Assembly: GCA_015680685.1 (NCBI GenBank) | Contig: MNCI01025392.1 | Location: 96,540-160,539, forward strand | From: Gnetum montanum | Lineage: Eukaryota; Streptophyta; Gnetopsida; Gnetales; Gnetaceae | DNA: 64,000 nt | Reading direction: 5' to 3' | Part shown: one piece after another, positions 1-8,170 of the stretch | Position numbering within the stretch: position 1 is the stretch's first letter | Layout of the letters: every line of letters starts with the position of its first letter | The notes under the pieces: generated by a model | What the model was told of the DNA's origin: nothing | The model's database searches: none | What the model saw: only the letters and a program-made list of their open reading frames with translations | Made by a program: the position numbers and the translations under genes

Positions 1-343
1 CCCACTGACACTCCTATTTGGAACATTAGTTAACTTCTTTTCCTTAACATTTTGCAATTAATTTTATTTTTGTTCATTTCCATCTTGACATCCATTTCAC
101 CGATGCCATAGTTGTCCCTTTTCACCTATCTTTCTTACTCCTTTTCTTTCTCCATTCTAACGCTACCAGAGGTTCGCACTTAGTCATGGGGATACGGGGC
201 CTACTTTTTCGATTTTTCTCCTATGCCACAGATTTTTTCGTTTTTCTTCCTAACCCCTACACCTTCGGTAGTCATCATATACATTTTCCCACAGCCATAT
301 CAGCCATACCACAACCTAGCCAATGAATCTACACCGAAGTAAG

Positions 344-403
344 GTATTATTTACTTAATGATTCAATTACCTTTGCTAATATATGATTGTGTTGTGTGTG
401 CGG
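344..403 (+). other. Mini-intron-like segment of element A (acceptor mutated)
   Basis: AAGGTATT at 341-348 looks like a 5' splice site. It lies 60 nt upstream of an ATGGC at 404 that starts the short 3' ORF. The matching segment of B ends in GTGTGTAG before its ATG; in A it reads GTGTGCGG, so the AG is lost. Position and spacing match the segments in B, E, H, I and K. Splicing is inferred, not shown. Confidence 0.45.
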
Positions 404-648
404 ATGGCAATCATACAACAACGGAATGGATCTGGTGCAAACACTTGGAATGGAGCAGCACTAAAGCAGCTATGCAAGGAGTAGAATGGATAATGCGCTT
501 ACGGATGGACAATAGAAGGCGCAATCTAGGCGTTGGCAGCAGTAAGACTCTTCTCTCTTCTTCTCTTCTATTCTCTCTCCTCTTTTCTCTCAGCTGCCAA
601 ATGTGGCCTGATGTCATTGTAATAAGGTGTTCACCCTTGTTGTCATGA
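404..648 (+). pseudogene. Short 3' ORF of element A
   Basis: A short ORF lies where other family members carry ORF3. The protein is similar to the 62-aa ORF of element B (2625-2813): both share a W-x-W-x-KHL motif, a RRNLG motif and a Ser/Leu-rich tail from a pyrimidine-rich stretch. The ATGGC at 404 is in a different frame from the conserved peptide, so a small indel has broken the start region. Its function is unknown and I recognise no domain. Weak conservation in two copies suggests either a short coding exon or a remnant of a captured sequence. Confidence 0.35.
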
Positions 649-1004
649 ACACCAGTTTTGTCAAGTCTTGTAATAAAGACCCGTTCACATGTCATCCCAT
701 TAGTTCCTTTCCCCTCAATAATCCCATACCTACCTAATATCATTGTAAGGAACTCGAGGATGAGTTTTCATATAGTCATGGGGGTATGATGAGACGCGAC
801 ATGCATAGTGTCGCGATATCGCATATGAACACAAGTTTTGTCAAGTCTTGTAATAAAGACCCATTCACATGTCATCCCATTAGTTCCATTCCCCTCAATA
901 ATCCCATACCTACTTGATATCATTGTAAGGAACTCGAGGATGAGTTTTCATATAGTCATGGGGGTATGATGAGATGCGACATGCATAGTGCCGCGATATC
1001 ACGT
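645..1004 (+). repeat. 180-bp tandem duplication across the PPT/LTR junction
   Basis: Two near-identical units, 645-824 and 825-1004, follow each other with a period of 180 bp. Each holds the last internal segment, the polypurine tract (GTCATGGGGGTA) and the first 38 bp of the LTR (TGATGAGRYGCGAC...). Element A therefore has two polypurine tracts and two LTR starts, at 787 and 967. Only the second leads into a complete LTR. Confidence 0.92.
955..966 (+). other. Polypurine tract of element A
   Basis: AGTCATGGGGGTA directly precedes the LTR start TGATGAG at 967. The same tract precedes the 3' LTR of B, E, I, H and K in their own orientation. This is the plus-strand DNA primer site of an LTR retrotransposon. 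A duplicate copy lies 180 bp upstream (775-786). Confidence 0.85.
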
Positions 1005-1076
1005 ACACGATATCGCGGCCGCCACGATATCGCATCCCATGTGATATCGCGGTCCACCGCCATATCTATAAATAAG
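985..1076 (+). promoter_or_regulatory. U3 promoter of element A: GATATC array and TATA box
   Basis: Four GATATC sites, several as CGATATCG, lie within about 60 bp just upstream of TATAAATAAG at 1067-1076. Transcription should start about 30 bp downstream, near 1105. The array-plus-TATA arrangement recurs in other family LTRs, with different array motifs. Calling it a promoter is inference from the TATA box and its place in U3. Confidence 0.6.
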
Positions 1077-1320
1077 AGATGGCACTCCCTTCATTTTCTA
1101 ATCCTGGCTAGAAGTAGCGAAGCTCTGGCAGTTTGAACACTCCAGAGTTAGATTAATTTCCCATGTGCCCGCAGTAGGAGTCCTAGAGTGAACGGCTCTT
1201 TATTCGAGCAACTTTGTAACCTAAACACAAGTTGTGTATGGCAATAAAGACGAACTTGATTGGATAAACCTTGCAGTACATGGTCTTATTTTATTGTTAT
1301 TTATTGCTTTCCTAGTGCGT

Positions 1321-1605
1321 ACGAGGACGACTTGATTACGAGCATCTACGGATGTGTACGGCTAATCAAGGAATCGGCTGCTCGTCGCAACGCGTGAGTA
1401 CGACTTGACTACGAGCATTGTGACTGCTTGGTAACCCAGTAGCGTATTCCAGGATTTGCGTTTGGTAATCCCAATAGTAGTGCAATGTGTACGGCTAGTT
1501 AAGGAATCGGCTACTCATCGCTAGGCTAGAACGTGTGATAAGTACGACTTGGCTACGAGCATCCACGGGTGTGTACGGCTAGCCAAGGAATCGGTTGCTT
1601 ATCAC
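1321..1605 (+). repeat. Internal repeats of about 65 bp within LTR A
   Basis: A unit with TACGACTTGRCTACGAGCAT, then a GTGTACGGCTA block and AAGGAATCGGCTGCTC, occurs at 1321-1387 and 1540-1604. A middle copy is split into 1395-1425 and 1485-1520 by an unrelated insert of about 60 bp. Other family LTRs have one or two weak copies. This expansion partly explains why LTR A is the longest in the family here. Confidence 0.8.
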
Positions 1606-2024
1606 ACTTAGGCTAAATAGGTGCCTCAGTACGACCACTTCGAGCACTTGCGTTACGTGTGGTGATCCCAGTAACGATTAGCGTTTGGTAGCCACAGTTG
1701 CATAGTTCAGGGTGTGTCCGGTAAGTGGGAACGGATGCTGACGCTAGTTAATTTAGACTTAGGACATTAGTTAGAGTTAGTTAGTTTCTCAACCCTTTCC
1801 CTCATAGCTTAGGAGATAAACTGAAAAATACCAAAAAAATCGTATACCTCAGACTTGCTTAACCATACACCGTGACACATACAAGCAAGCCTGGGAAGAC
1901 AATGAACGATTAACCCCAAGTGTTTCTTGTGGCGTGAAGGCATTTAGTCTGTGGAGTTCGACCGGATCGCGCGTGCATGCTCATATTCGTATGGTTGAGT
2001 GTAGGGGTACCTCGCCACTCATCA

Positions 2025-2422
2025 GTGTAGGGTGAGAGAAGACATTAATTAACGAGGAAAGAATTTAATAACATCAATTAACATTAATAAATATATTCTA
2101 GATGCTACATGGTTTATCATAAAGTTTGTCTTTATTGCCGTACATAAGGTGTGCTTAGGTACATAATGCTCAAATAAAGATCCGTTCACTTTATGACTCC
2201 TACTGTGGGCACGCTAAAATAATTATAACTCTGGGAGGGATAAAATGCAAGAGTTCGGCTAAGGGTCTAACTAACTATTGCAAAACCAAGTGTGCCTACC
2301 TCTTATTTATAGGTAAGGAGGCAAGTCCTGATATCAGGTATCCGACCTCACATGGTAGGCTTCGATATTGTGGACCTGATATCCCTAATGCAATATCATG
2401 GCCTTGATATTGTAGTTCATCA
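2025..2422 (-). repeat. 3' LTR of element B, outer part missing
   Basis: The sequence from GTGTAGGGTGAGAG to TTCATCA matches 11196-11368 in B's other LTR and continues through the TATA box (CTTATTTATAG on the + strand, near 2301) and a GATATC/GATATT array to the inner end. The outer half is missing because element A abuts at 2024. It should resume on A's far side, outside the window. Confidence 0.85.
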
Positions 2423-2437
2423 TACCCCCATGACTGA
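2423..2437 (-). other. Polypurine tract of element B
   Basis: On the minus strand TTCAGTCATGGGGGTA directly precedes the 3' LTR. The core TTCAGTCATGGGGG recurs exactly at 4339-4352, at the end of the integrase ORF. Confidence 0.85.
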
Positions 2438-2624
2438 ATGAAAACTTGTCCTCGAGTTTCTTACAAAATATTGGAAAGGTATGGGATTATTGACTAATTG
2501 ATAACTGATGGTGGAATGGGATGACAGACTCAACATGCCCAGTGAATGGATCAATAAGCATATTACAACATTAGTGTTCATGACCATTATGGTGAACACT
2601 CATACATAAATGACATCCAAGCCT

Positions 2625-2813
2625 TTATTTGGCAGCTTGAAGAGAAAGAGAGAGAGAAAGAAGATGAAGCGTGTTGCCACCAATGCCGAGATTGCGCCTT
2701 TCGTTGTTTATCCATAGCCACGTCACCAAACTTGCTCCTTTTGTAAACGCTCCAATTCTAATCCATCCTAAGTGCTTCCTCCAAGCCCAGTCCATTGTTT
2801 GTATGATTGCCAT
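2625..2813 (-). CDS. Short 3' ORF of element B (62 aa)
   Basis: This intact 62-aa ORF starts at ATGGC directly after a YAG acceptor-like site at 2814. Visible traits are a Trp-rich stretch (MDWAWRKHLGW near residues 7-17), an ERRNLG motif near 38-43 and a Leu/Ser-rich end. Element A has a related but broken copy. It lies where ORF3 sits in H, E and I, yet shows no similarity to ORF3 that I can see. Function unknown; it may be an exon fragment or a captured sequence rather than a working protein. Confidence 0.45.
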   Translation of the reverse strand: MAIIQTMDWAWRKHLGWIRIGAFTKGASLVTWLWINNERRNLGIGGNTLHLLSLSLSLQAAK

Positions 2814-2873
2814 CTACACACACAACACAGTCACAAATGAGCAAAGATAGATAAACCATAATGCAGTTGATAC
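2814..2873 (-). other. Mini-intron-like segment of element B
   Basis: On the minus strand AAAG/GTATC begins a 60-nt segment ending GTGTGTGTAG, immediately before ATGGC at 2813. Equivalent segments in E (55 nt), I (59), H (61) and K (61) also end right at the 3' ORF. The spacing is conserved although the downstream ORF differs, which suggests a functional unit such as a short intron. Confidence 0.5.
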
Positions 2874-4319
2874 CTTTCCTCGATATGAAGTGCATTGGCT
2901 GAGTTGTGGTTATGGTAGAAACTAGTTTTGAGATTTATCACTGGTGACTACTGAAGGTGTAGGGGTTAGGAAAATAGTAGAATGGAAAAAATAAAAAATT
3001 TGTGCTAGGGCCCCCATGACTAAGAGTGAACCTCCAGTAGCTATAAGATGAAAAAATATGAGGAACAAGAAAGATGGGAAAAATAACAATGACAATGCCA
3101 ATAAAATAGATGTCATGGATTTGGATGAAACAAGAAATGATTGATTACAGGAAATGTTTAAGGAAAAGAAGTTAACAATTACACCAAAAAGAAATGCCAA
3201 TGGGTCCTCCCCAAAGCAGGCTCATGCCCTTTATGCCCTGACAAACCCACAAACCAAAGAGTCCGTAGGCTTTAGGAATGTCATTTGGAGGCAAGAGTTA
3301 AAAACTTACCTGCAAGAATTCACCAAAGAAAAATAAAGCATCAACCGAGAGATGGACTAATGATAAAACTGACAATGAGGTGGAAAATGAAAAGAAAGAT
3401 GGAGAGGAGAGAATGGAATGGAATCCCAAGAACAAGGTTGTGTAAAGTCCCTTGTGTATTTTATGGTTAATGTGACTAAGTAGTACTCATCCCAAATCTA
3501 GACTTAAGCAAACCACATCCAGTGACCTTGCATCAACATACTTGACCAATCCATCCACTTGAAGCAATAAGAATGCTTCGACAAAGAGTCACCACCATTC
3601 CGAGGAGAGTGAGATGAAGAAGTAGGAAGCAAGAAAGGGCTTTAGTTAGAGGGAACCTTCATGCATGGGTAACATGTATTTCCAGTTCCATAACTATTTC
3701 TTGTAGCCCAGACTTCATTATTATGTCTAAGGGGTGTGCTTTGAATTCTCAATTTTTTTTGCTTGAGAACCACACCATGCAAAGACTTATTTTTATTCAC
3801 TCAGCTTCCTAATATTTGAACAATGTCAAAATGGCGGAAAAACCAAGAAAAAGCATCCAAGCACCCAAGAGAATGGCCAACACAAATGCATCGAATCCCC
3901 TTCAAGTCACAACCTTTTCATCCTTTGAGTCTTTCCTTGGTTTGAAAAATACCCAACCACCAATTTATTAACAAGTTTACTTAGAAAAATGGGGACTATA
4001 CAGTTCCAAGCCAAAGGAGACCATAGAGTTGTATGGATGAGTGGATGGCGTGGACTCATTGCCTGTTTTACCAAAAGAACCATATCTTAATATCAACATC
4101 ATAATTCAAAGGTAAAAACCAAACATTAGCAATCAATATGATATAATTCAATCCACCATCATGAGCACTTATTGGATCACGAATAAAAGTAAATCAAGCA
4201 AACAAAGAAATAGTAAAAATATGAACGATGGTGTAAAACAAAAATAAGAAAAGTTGGAAAAATGTGTAAAACAAAAATGTGTAAAAAAAAATTCAAAAAG
4301 AACTAAGGGCCTAGAATGA
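2874..4319 (-). other. Spacer of element B between integrase and 3' ORF
   Basis: This is non-coding spacer with blocks conserved in the family. A TCCTCCCCAAAGCA block near 3206 recurs at about 32220 in E and, less exactly, near 53198 in H and 63330 in K. A block around 3655-3710 recurs near 53655-53710 in H. A PPT-like TTAGTCATGGGGG (minus strand) lies near 3008-3020. I see no TATA-plus-array module like those of E, H and I. Confidence 0.6.
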
Positions 4320-5580
4320 TTAGCATATGTGGCCATCTCCCCCATGACTGAATTGGAAGGAGGAGATTCGAAATAGTGAGTAGGGTTGTCCACCAATAGA
4401 GGTAGCATGTGTACTAGCTATCCTAAGCTCATGGAAAGGTTTGGTTTGTTGCACGTTGACCCAAATTTTCTTGTCCAAGCTCTTAGGTTTGTATATTGTC
4501 ATGGCTCCCAAAGGAAAAGTTGCATAAATAATATAAGGTCCTTCCCACAGTGTTTGAAATTTAGTACGTTGTGGGACATGTGTGGGATTCCAGTAAAGAA
4601 ACTTATCTCTCGATTGATATTTGACTTTCCTGATTCTTAGGTCATGACATTGATTATTAAATTCCTTGTGCAATTCATTAGATGACAAGGCAACTATTCG
4701 ATTTTCATCTAGCAAGTTAAGGGTTACTAACCATTTTTTTTGTGCTAGATCAAGGTCAAGGTTGAGGTCACATGTTGTGGATAGTGTATGGATCTCAGTT
4801 TGAATAGGAAGTGTCGGAAGCTTCCCGTACACTAACTCATAGGGAGAGTAGCTTGTAGGGAGTTTCCATGTGGAGTGGTATGCCCAAAGAGCATCATTCA
4901 GTTTAGCGCTCTAGTCTTTCCTATACTTGCTAATAGTTCTTGTCAATATTTTTGTAATCTCCCTATTGGTGACCTCTGCTTGACCATTTGCTTGGGGGTG
5001 GTATGGTGTAGTCAATTTATGCTCAACCCCTAAGCATTGCATTAATTTCTGAAAAGTTACACCTGTGAAGTGTGTACAATTGTCTAAAATAAGTGCACGC
5101 GGCATACCAAACCTGTTCACAATTTGTTGTTGAAAAAATCATGCAGTTGTAGATGATGTACAATCTTTAATAGTGGCTACTTTGGCCCATTTTGTTAGGT
5201 AGTCAACGACAACTATGATTTCTACTAGACATTGGTGTAATGGGTCCCATAAAATCAATTCCCCAAATGTCGAAGGGTTCTAACAGTTGAATGCATTGTT
5301 GCGGACCCTCCATTCTAGCAGTCATTCCCCTATCACCTTGATAGCACTCACAAGATTGGATGAATTGATGGGCGTCCCAAAAAAATGTAGGCCAATAATA
5401 TCCTACAAATAAGATCTTCATGGTCATTCATCTCCCAGCGTAATGATTCCCACAAGGACCCTCATTAGCATCTTGGAGAACTTGCAGTTGATCTATATCG
5501 GGAACACACCATCGAACCAAGTAATCAGGACACACTTTGTAAAGTTGTCCATTGATCTCCATAAAATACTGAGCTCGGTG
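4320..5580 (-). pseudogene. Integrase of element B (broken)
   Basis: Integrase joins element cDNA to the chromosome. The zinc-binding N-terminus is at about 5340-5480 (HHCC type; the Cys pair reads C-E-C-Y, one residue closer than the usual CxxC). The core follows: WGIDFMGPI near 5250 holds the first catalytic Asp, LILDNCTHF near 5080 the second, and the HPQANGQAEVTNREI segment near 4960-5005 the Glu. The C-terminal part (4320-4832) has a DKFLYWNP...LWEGPYII stretch typical of gypsy integrases and no clear chromodomain. Stops and frameshifts separate the pieces. The ORF ends in SHGGDGH, encoded by a copy of the polypurine tract. Confidence 0.85.
4339..4352 (-). other. Internal PPT copy at the end of integrase (B)
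   Basis: TTCAGTCATGGGGG on the minus strand is identical over 14 bases to the terminal polypurine tract of B. It could act as a second plus-strand primer site, as central polypurine tracts do in some retroelements. The same placement occurs in H (54473) and, after gag, in E (33346) and I (42507). Confidence 0.6.
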
Positions 5581-5586
5581 AAGAAA

Positions 5587-7140
5587 CTATTGCTTCTTCT
5601 TAAGGTTTAACTCTTGTGGTGTTTGTTGGGTGAGGAGATAGGTAAGAATGCTACTATACCAGTTTGTCCCCATGGGTGATTGATTATTCACTACACCAGC
5701 AAAGAGGAATTCATTAGGGAAATGATCAGAAATTGGATACTCATCCTCTTTGTTGTCCCATCGCAACCGAGATAAATGATCAACAACTACATTCTTGGTG
5801 CCTTTGTGATCAATCATTGTTAAATCAAACTCTTGTAGGATTACAAGCCATGGTATGATATGAGGGCTTACCATTGGCTTATTCATTAGGAACCAGATTG
5901 CACTATGATCTATATGTATATATAATTTATATCCTAATACATAGTGCCTAAAATTTTCTAGTGCAAACACTACACCCATTAATTCTTTCTCTGTGGTAGT
6001 GTAGTTAAGTTATGCACCAGCGATACTTCTACTTGCATAGTATATATAATAATGATGCTTCTGGTCATCTAATTGTGTAAGTATGGATCCTAAGGCATAG
6101 TTGGATGCGTTAGTCATGATATGGAATGGTTTGGACCAGTCAAGAGCTTGTAGAATGGGTGTTTCTACTAGCTTCTATTTCAGATTTTGGAAAGCTAATT
6201 TTCATTCCCGGGTCCATTTCAAAGGTACGTCATTTTTTGTTAATTCCACCAATGGTTTGGAAACCTTTGAAAAGTTCTCAATAAATCTCCTATAGTAGCC
6301 AATGTGTCCAAGGAATGATTGAATATGTTTGATAGTTTCTGGTTGATGGGTAATTCCTTAAATAACTTTGATTTTCTTGGGGTCTACCTCTATCCTTGTG
6401 TGTGAGATTCTGTGCCCTAGTACTATGCCTTCTTGGACCATCAAATGGCTTTTCTGCCAGTTGAGCCTCAAATTGGTTTCTACACATCTTTTTAACACTT
6501 GCTCTAGCCGGTCCAAGGCTTGATGAAAGTTTGCTTCATAAGTGGAGAAGTCGTCCATAAAGACCTCCATGCCATTCTGTATCTACTATTGGAATATGCT
6601 TAGAACTAGTCATTGAAATGTTGCAGGGGCATTGCACAAATCAACTAGAATTTTTTTGTATAAAAATGTTCCCCAAGGACTAGTGAACATAGTCTTGGCT
6701 TGGTCTTCTAGGGCTATTTGTATTTGGTTATATCCACTATATCCATTTAGAAAACTGTAATAGCTATGCCCTGCGATAGTGTCTATGACTTGGTCGACAA
6801 ATGGCAATGAAAAGTGATCTTTGAATGTTGCCATGTTTAGTAGCCTGAAATCTATGCACACCCTCCATTTGCCTCCATTTTTAGGTATAATAACTAAGGG
6901 GCTAACCCATTCGCTATCAACAATGGGGTATATGAACCCAGCCTAGAGAGTTGTTCAACTTCTTCCTTAACTACTTGCTTCAGCTTAGGGTTCAATCGCT
7001 TGTGCGGTTGTCTTCGAGGCTTCATGGAGGGGTCGGTGTAAATTATGTGCTAGCATATCCTTTGGTCTATTCCAGTTAATTTAGGATATGACCAAGCGAA
7101 GGCTTTTGACCATTTATTTATCACCTTCAGTAGTCTCTCT
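5587..7140 (-). pseudogene. Reverse transcriptase-RNase H of element B (broken)
   Basis: RT copies the element RNA into DNA, and RNase H removes the RNA strand. RT fingers and palm: LNPKLKQVVKEEV near 6980, MCIDFRLLN near 6850, then YYSFLNGYSGYNQI near 6760 (the palm Asp of FLDGYSGYNQI is Asn here) and FMDDFS at about 6560, with the catalytic Asp pair kept. RNase H lies at 5587-5979, with HIDHSAIWFL and a KNVVVDHLSRL block. The wording of these motifs is Athila-like. Several frameshifts and stops make it non-functional. Confidence 0.88.
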
Positions 7141-7419
7141 TTTTGTTGCAGAGCAAGCTTCTCGTTAATAATTACCAGTTTCTCATTTTTAAGGAACGTG
7201 TATTCCATACCAATGGGCAATGGTTTCAGCTCAAGGGGCTCCTAATTAAATTCCTTATGGATTTCCAACTTTTTCCAGTTGATATTTTCAAGGCTAAGAC
7301 TTGGAAGTTGGTGGTGGACTTACTCTAATGCATCTATGCTATCAATGTAAGTGCAAGTCAAACCTTCAGTCGGTTCCATGCATATGATTGAACTGCTTTG
7401 TTGATCAGCTATCAACCAC

Positions 7420-8170
7420 TAGGTGCCTTCCCATCATGTGGATGCTACATATAGGCATCTTTGTATGTTGATCACTTGTGCACACTGATTGCATGCAGGC
7501 AGTGCTAAAATTTGCACAAACCGTGACCTTTGCACGAAATTACACCCTATGTTACTGTATGCGATGCATGGAACTTTTTTCTTCTCAATCTTTCCAAATG
7601 TATTTTTGTTTGATATTTCTAGGGAAAGATCACAGATTCCTAGGTGTGTGTCAATGGTGCTTAGCCATGCTCTTCCCATTAGGATTGGGAAGTCCCCCTT
7701 ACCGTTGTTCATCTAAATCACTAGGAAGTCAGCTGGGTACGACCACCCACAAATAGTGGTAACAATGTCCTCCACTAGTTCTAATGGGATAGTGATGGAC
7801 TGGTTGGCCAACTCTAGATGGATGTTGCTGTTCTTCAATGAAGGCAGGTTCTAGGCCTTGTACATTTCTTAAGAGATTAAATTGATACCAGAACCTAAAT
7901 CCAAAAGAGCTTTGCATGGCTCATTTCCAACGATTTGTAGATATATCAGAGGACTCCTAGGATCAGAGAATTTCCTAGGAAGATGGCAAAATTTTATCCA
8001 ATCGGTGATGGCATGAGTTAACATGATTGTATGTTTTGAGTGCGGTGGTTTGGTTGAAGAAGGCTCCGAAGTTTTGATTGATACTAAGGCATCTAAGGAA
8101 TCAGTCACTTGTGATTGCAAGGGCTTGTTTGGACTATTGGTTCTAAAGAATGGTTGTTTCTTCATGTGGT
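7420..8170 (-). pseudogene. Aspartic protease of element B (broken)
   Basis: The retropepsin-like protease cuts the Gag-Pol polyprotein. The active-site loop reads ALLDLGSGINLIS near 7870-7905; family copies have LLDSGSSVNLIS, so the Ser of D-S-G has become Leu. Downstream, DFPILMGRAWLSTID near 7650-7690 is the conserved C-terminal block, followed by a tether towards RT. A frameshift splits the domain near 7730-7870. Confidence 0.8.

Larger units (their letters stand above)
1..2024 (+). mobile_element. Element A: 3' end of TGATGAG-family gypsy element (partial)
   Basis: This is the 3' part of an LTR retrotransposon whose 5' part lies left of the window. It holds about 0.97 kb of internal sequence, a polypurine tract and a full 3' LTR. 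The internal part matches, inverted, the 3' part of element B (about 2423-3180), including the pyrimidine-rich stretch near 545-600 and the motif TTAGTCATGGGG near 179. No ORF3 is visible, so A looks like the gag-pol build, though pol itself is not in view. At 2024/2025 its LTR abuts the middle of B's 3' LTR, as expected if A inserted into B. Confidence 0.85.
967..2024 (+). repeat. 3' LTR of element A
   Basis: The LTR runs from TGATGAG to CTCATCA, a perfect 7-bp terminal inverted repeat, and is 1,058 bp long. U3 is short and holds four GATATC palindromes upstream of a TATA box (TATAAATAAG). The region after the start site shows the family pattern of ATCCGTAC-like blocks, here in several copies. 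The terminal 35 bp match the inner ends of the other family LTRs. Confidence 0.9.

Noticed and set aside
411-743. 110-aa ORF on the minus strand
   Set aside because: It lies over the pyrimidine-rich stretch and the tandem duplication of element A, has no domain, and is not kept in element B.
7143-7328. Plus-strand ORFs across B and H pol regions (also 6101-6295, 7478-7756, 55478-55807, 56858-57136)
   Set aside because: They are antisense readings of pol; the minus-strand protein similarity to RT, protease or integrase explains the sequence.
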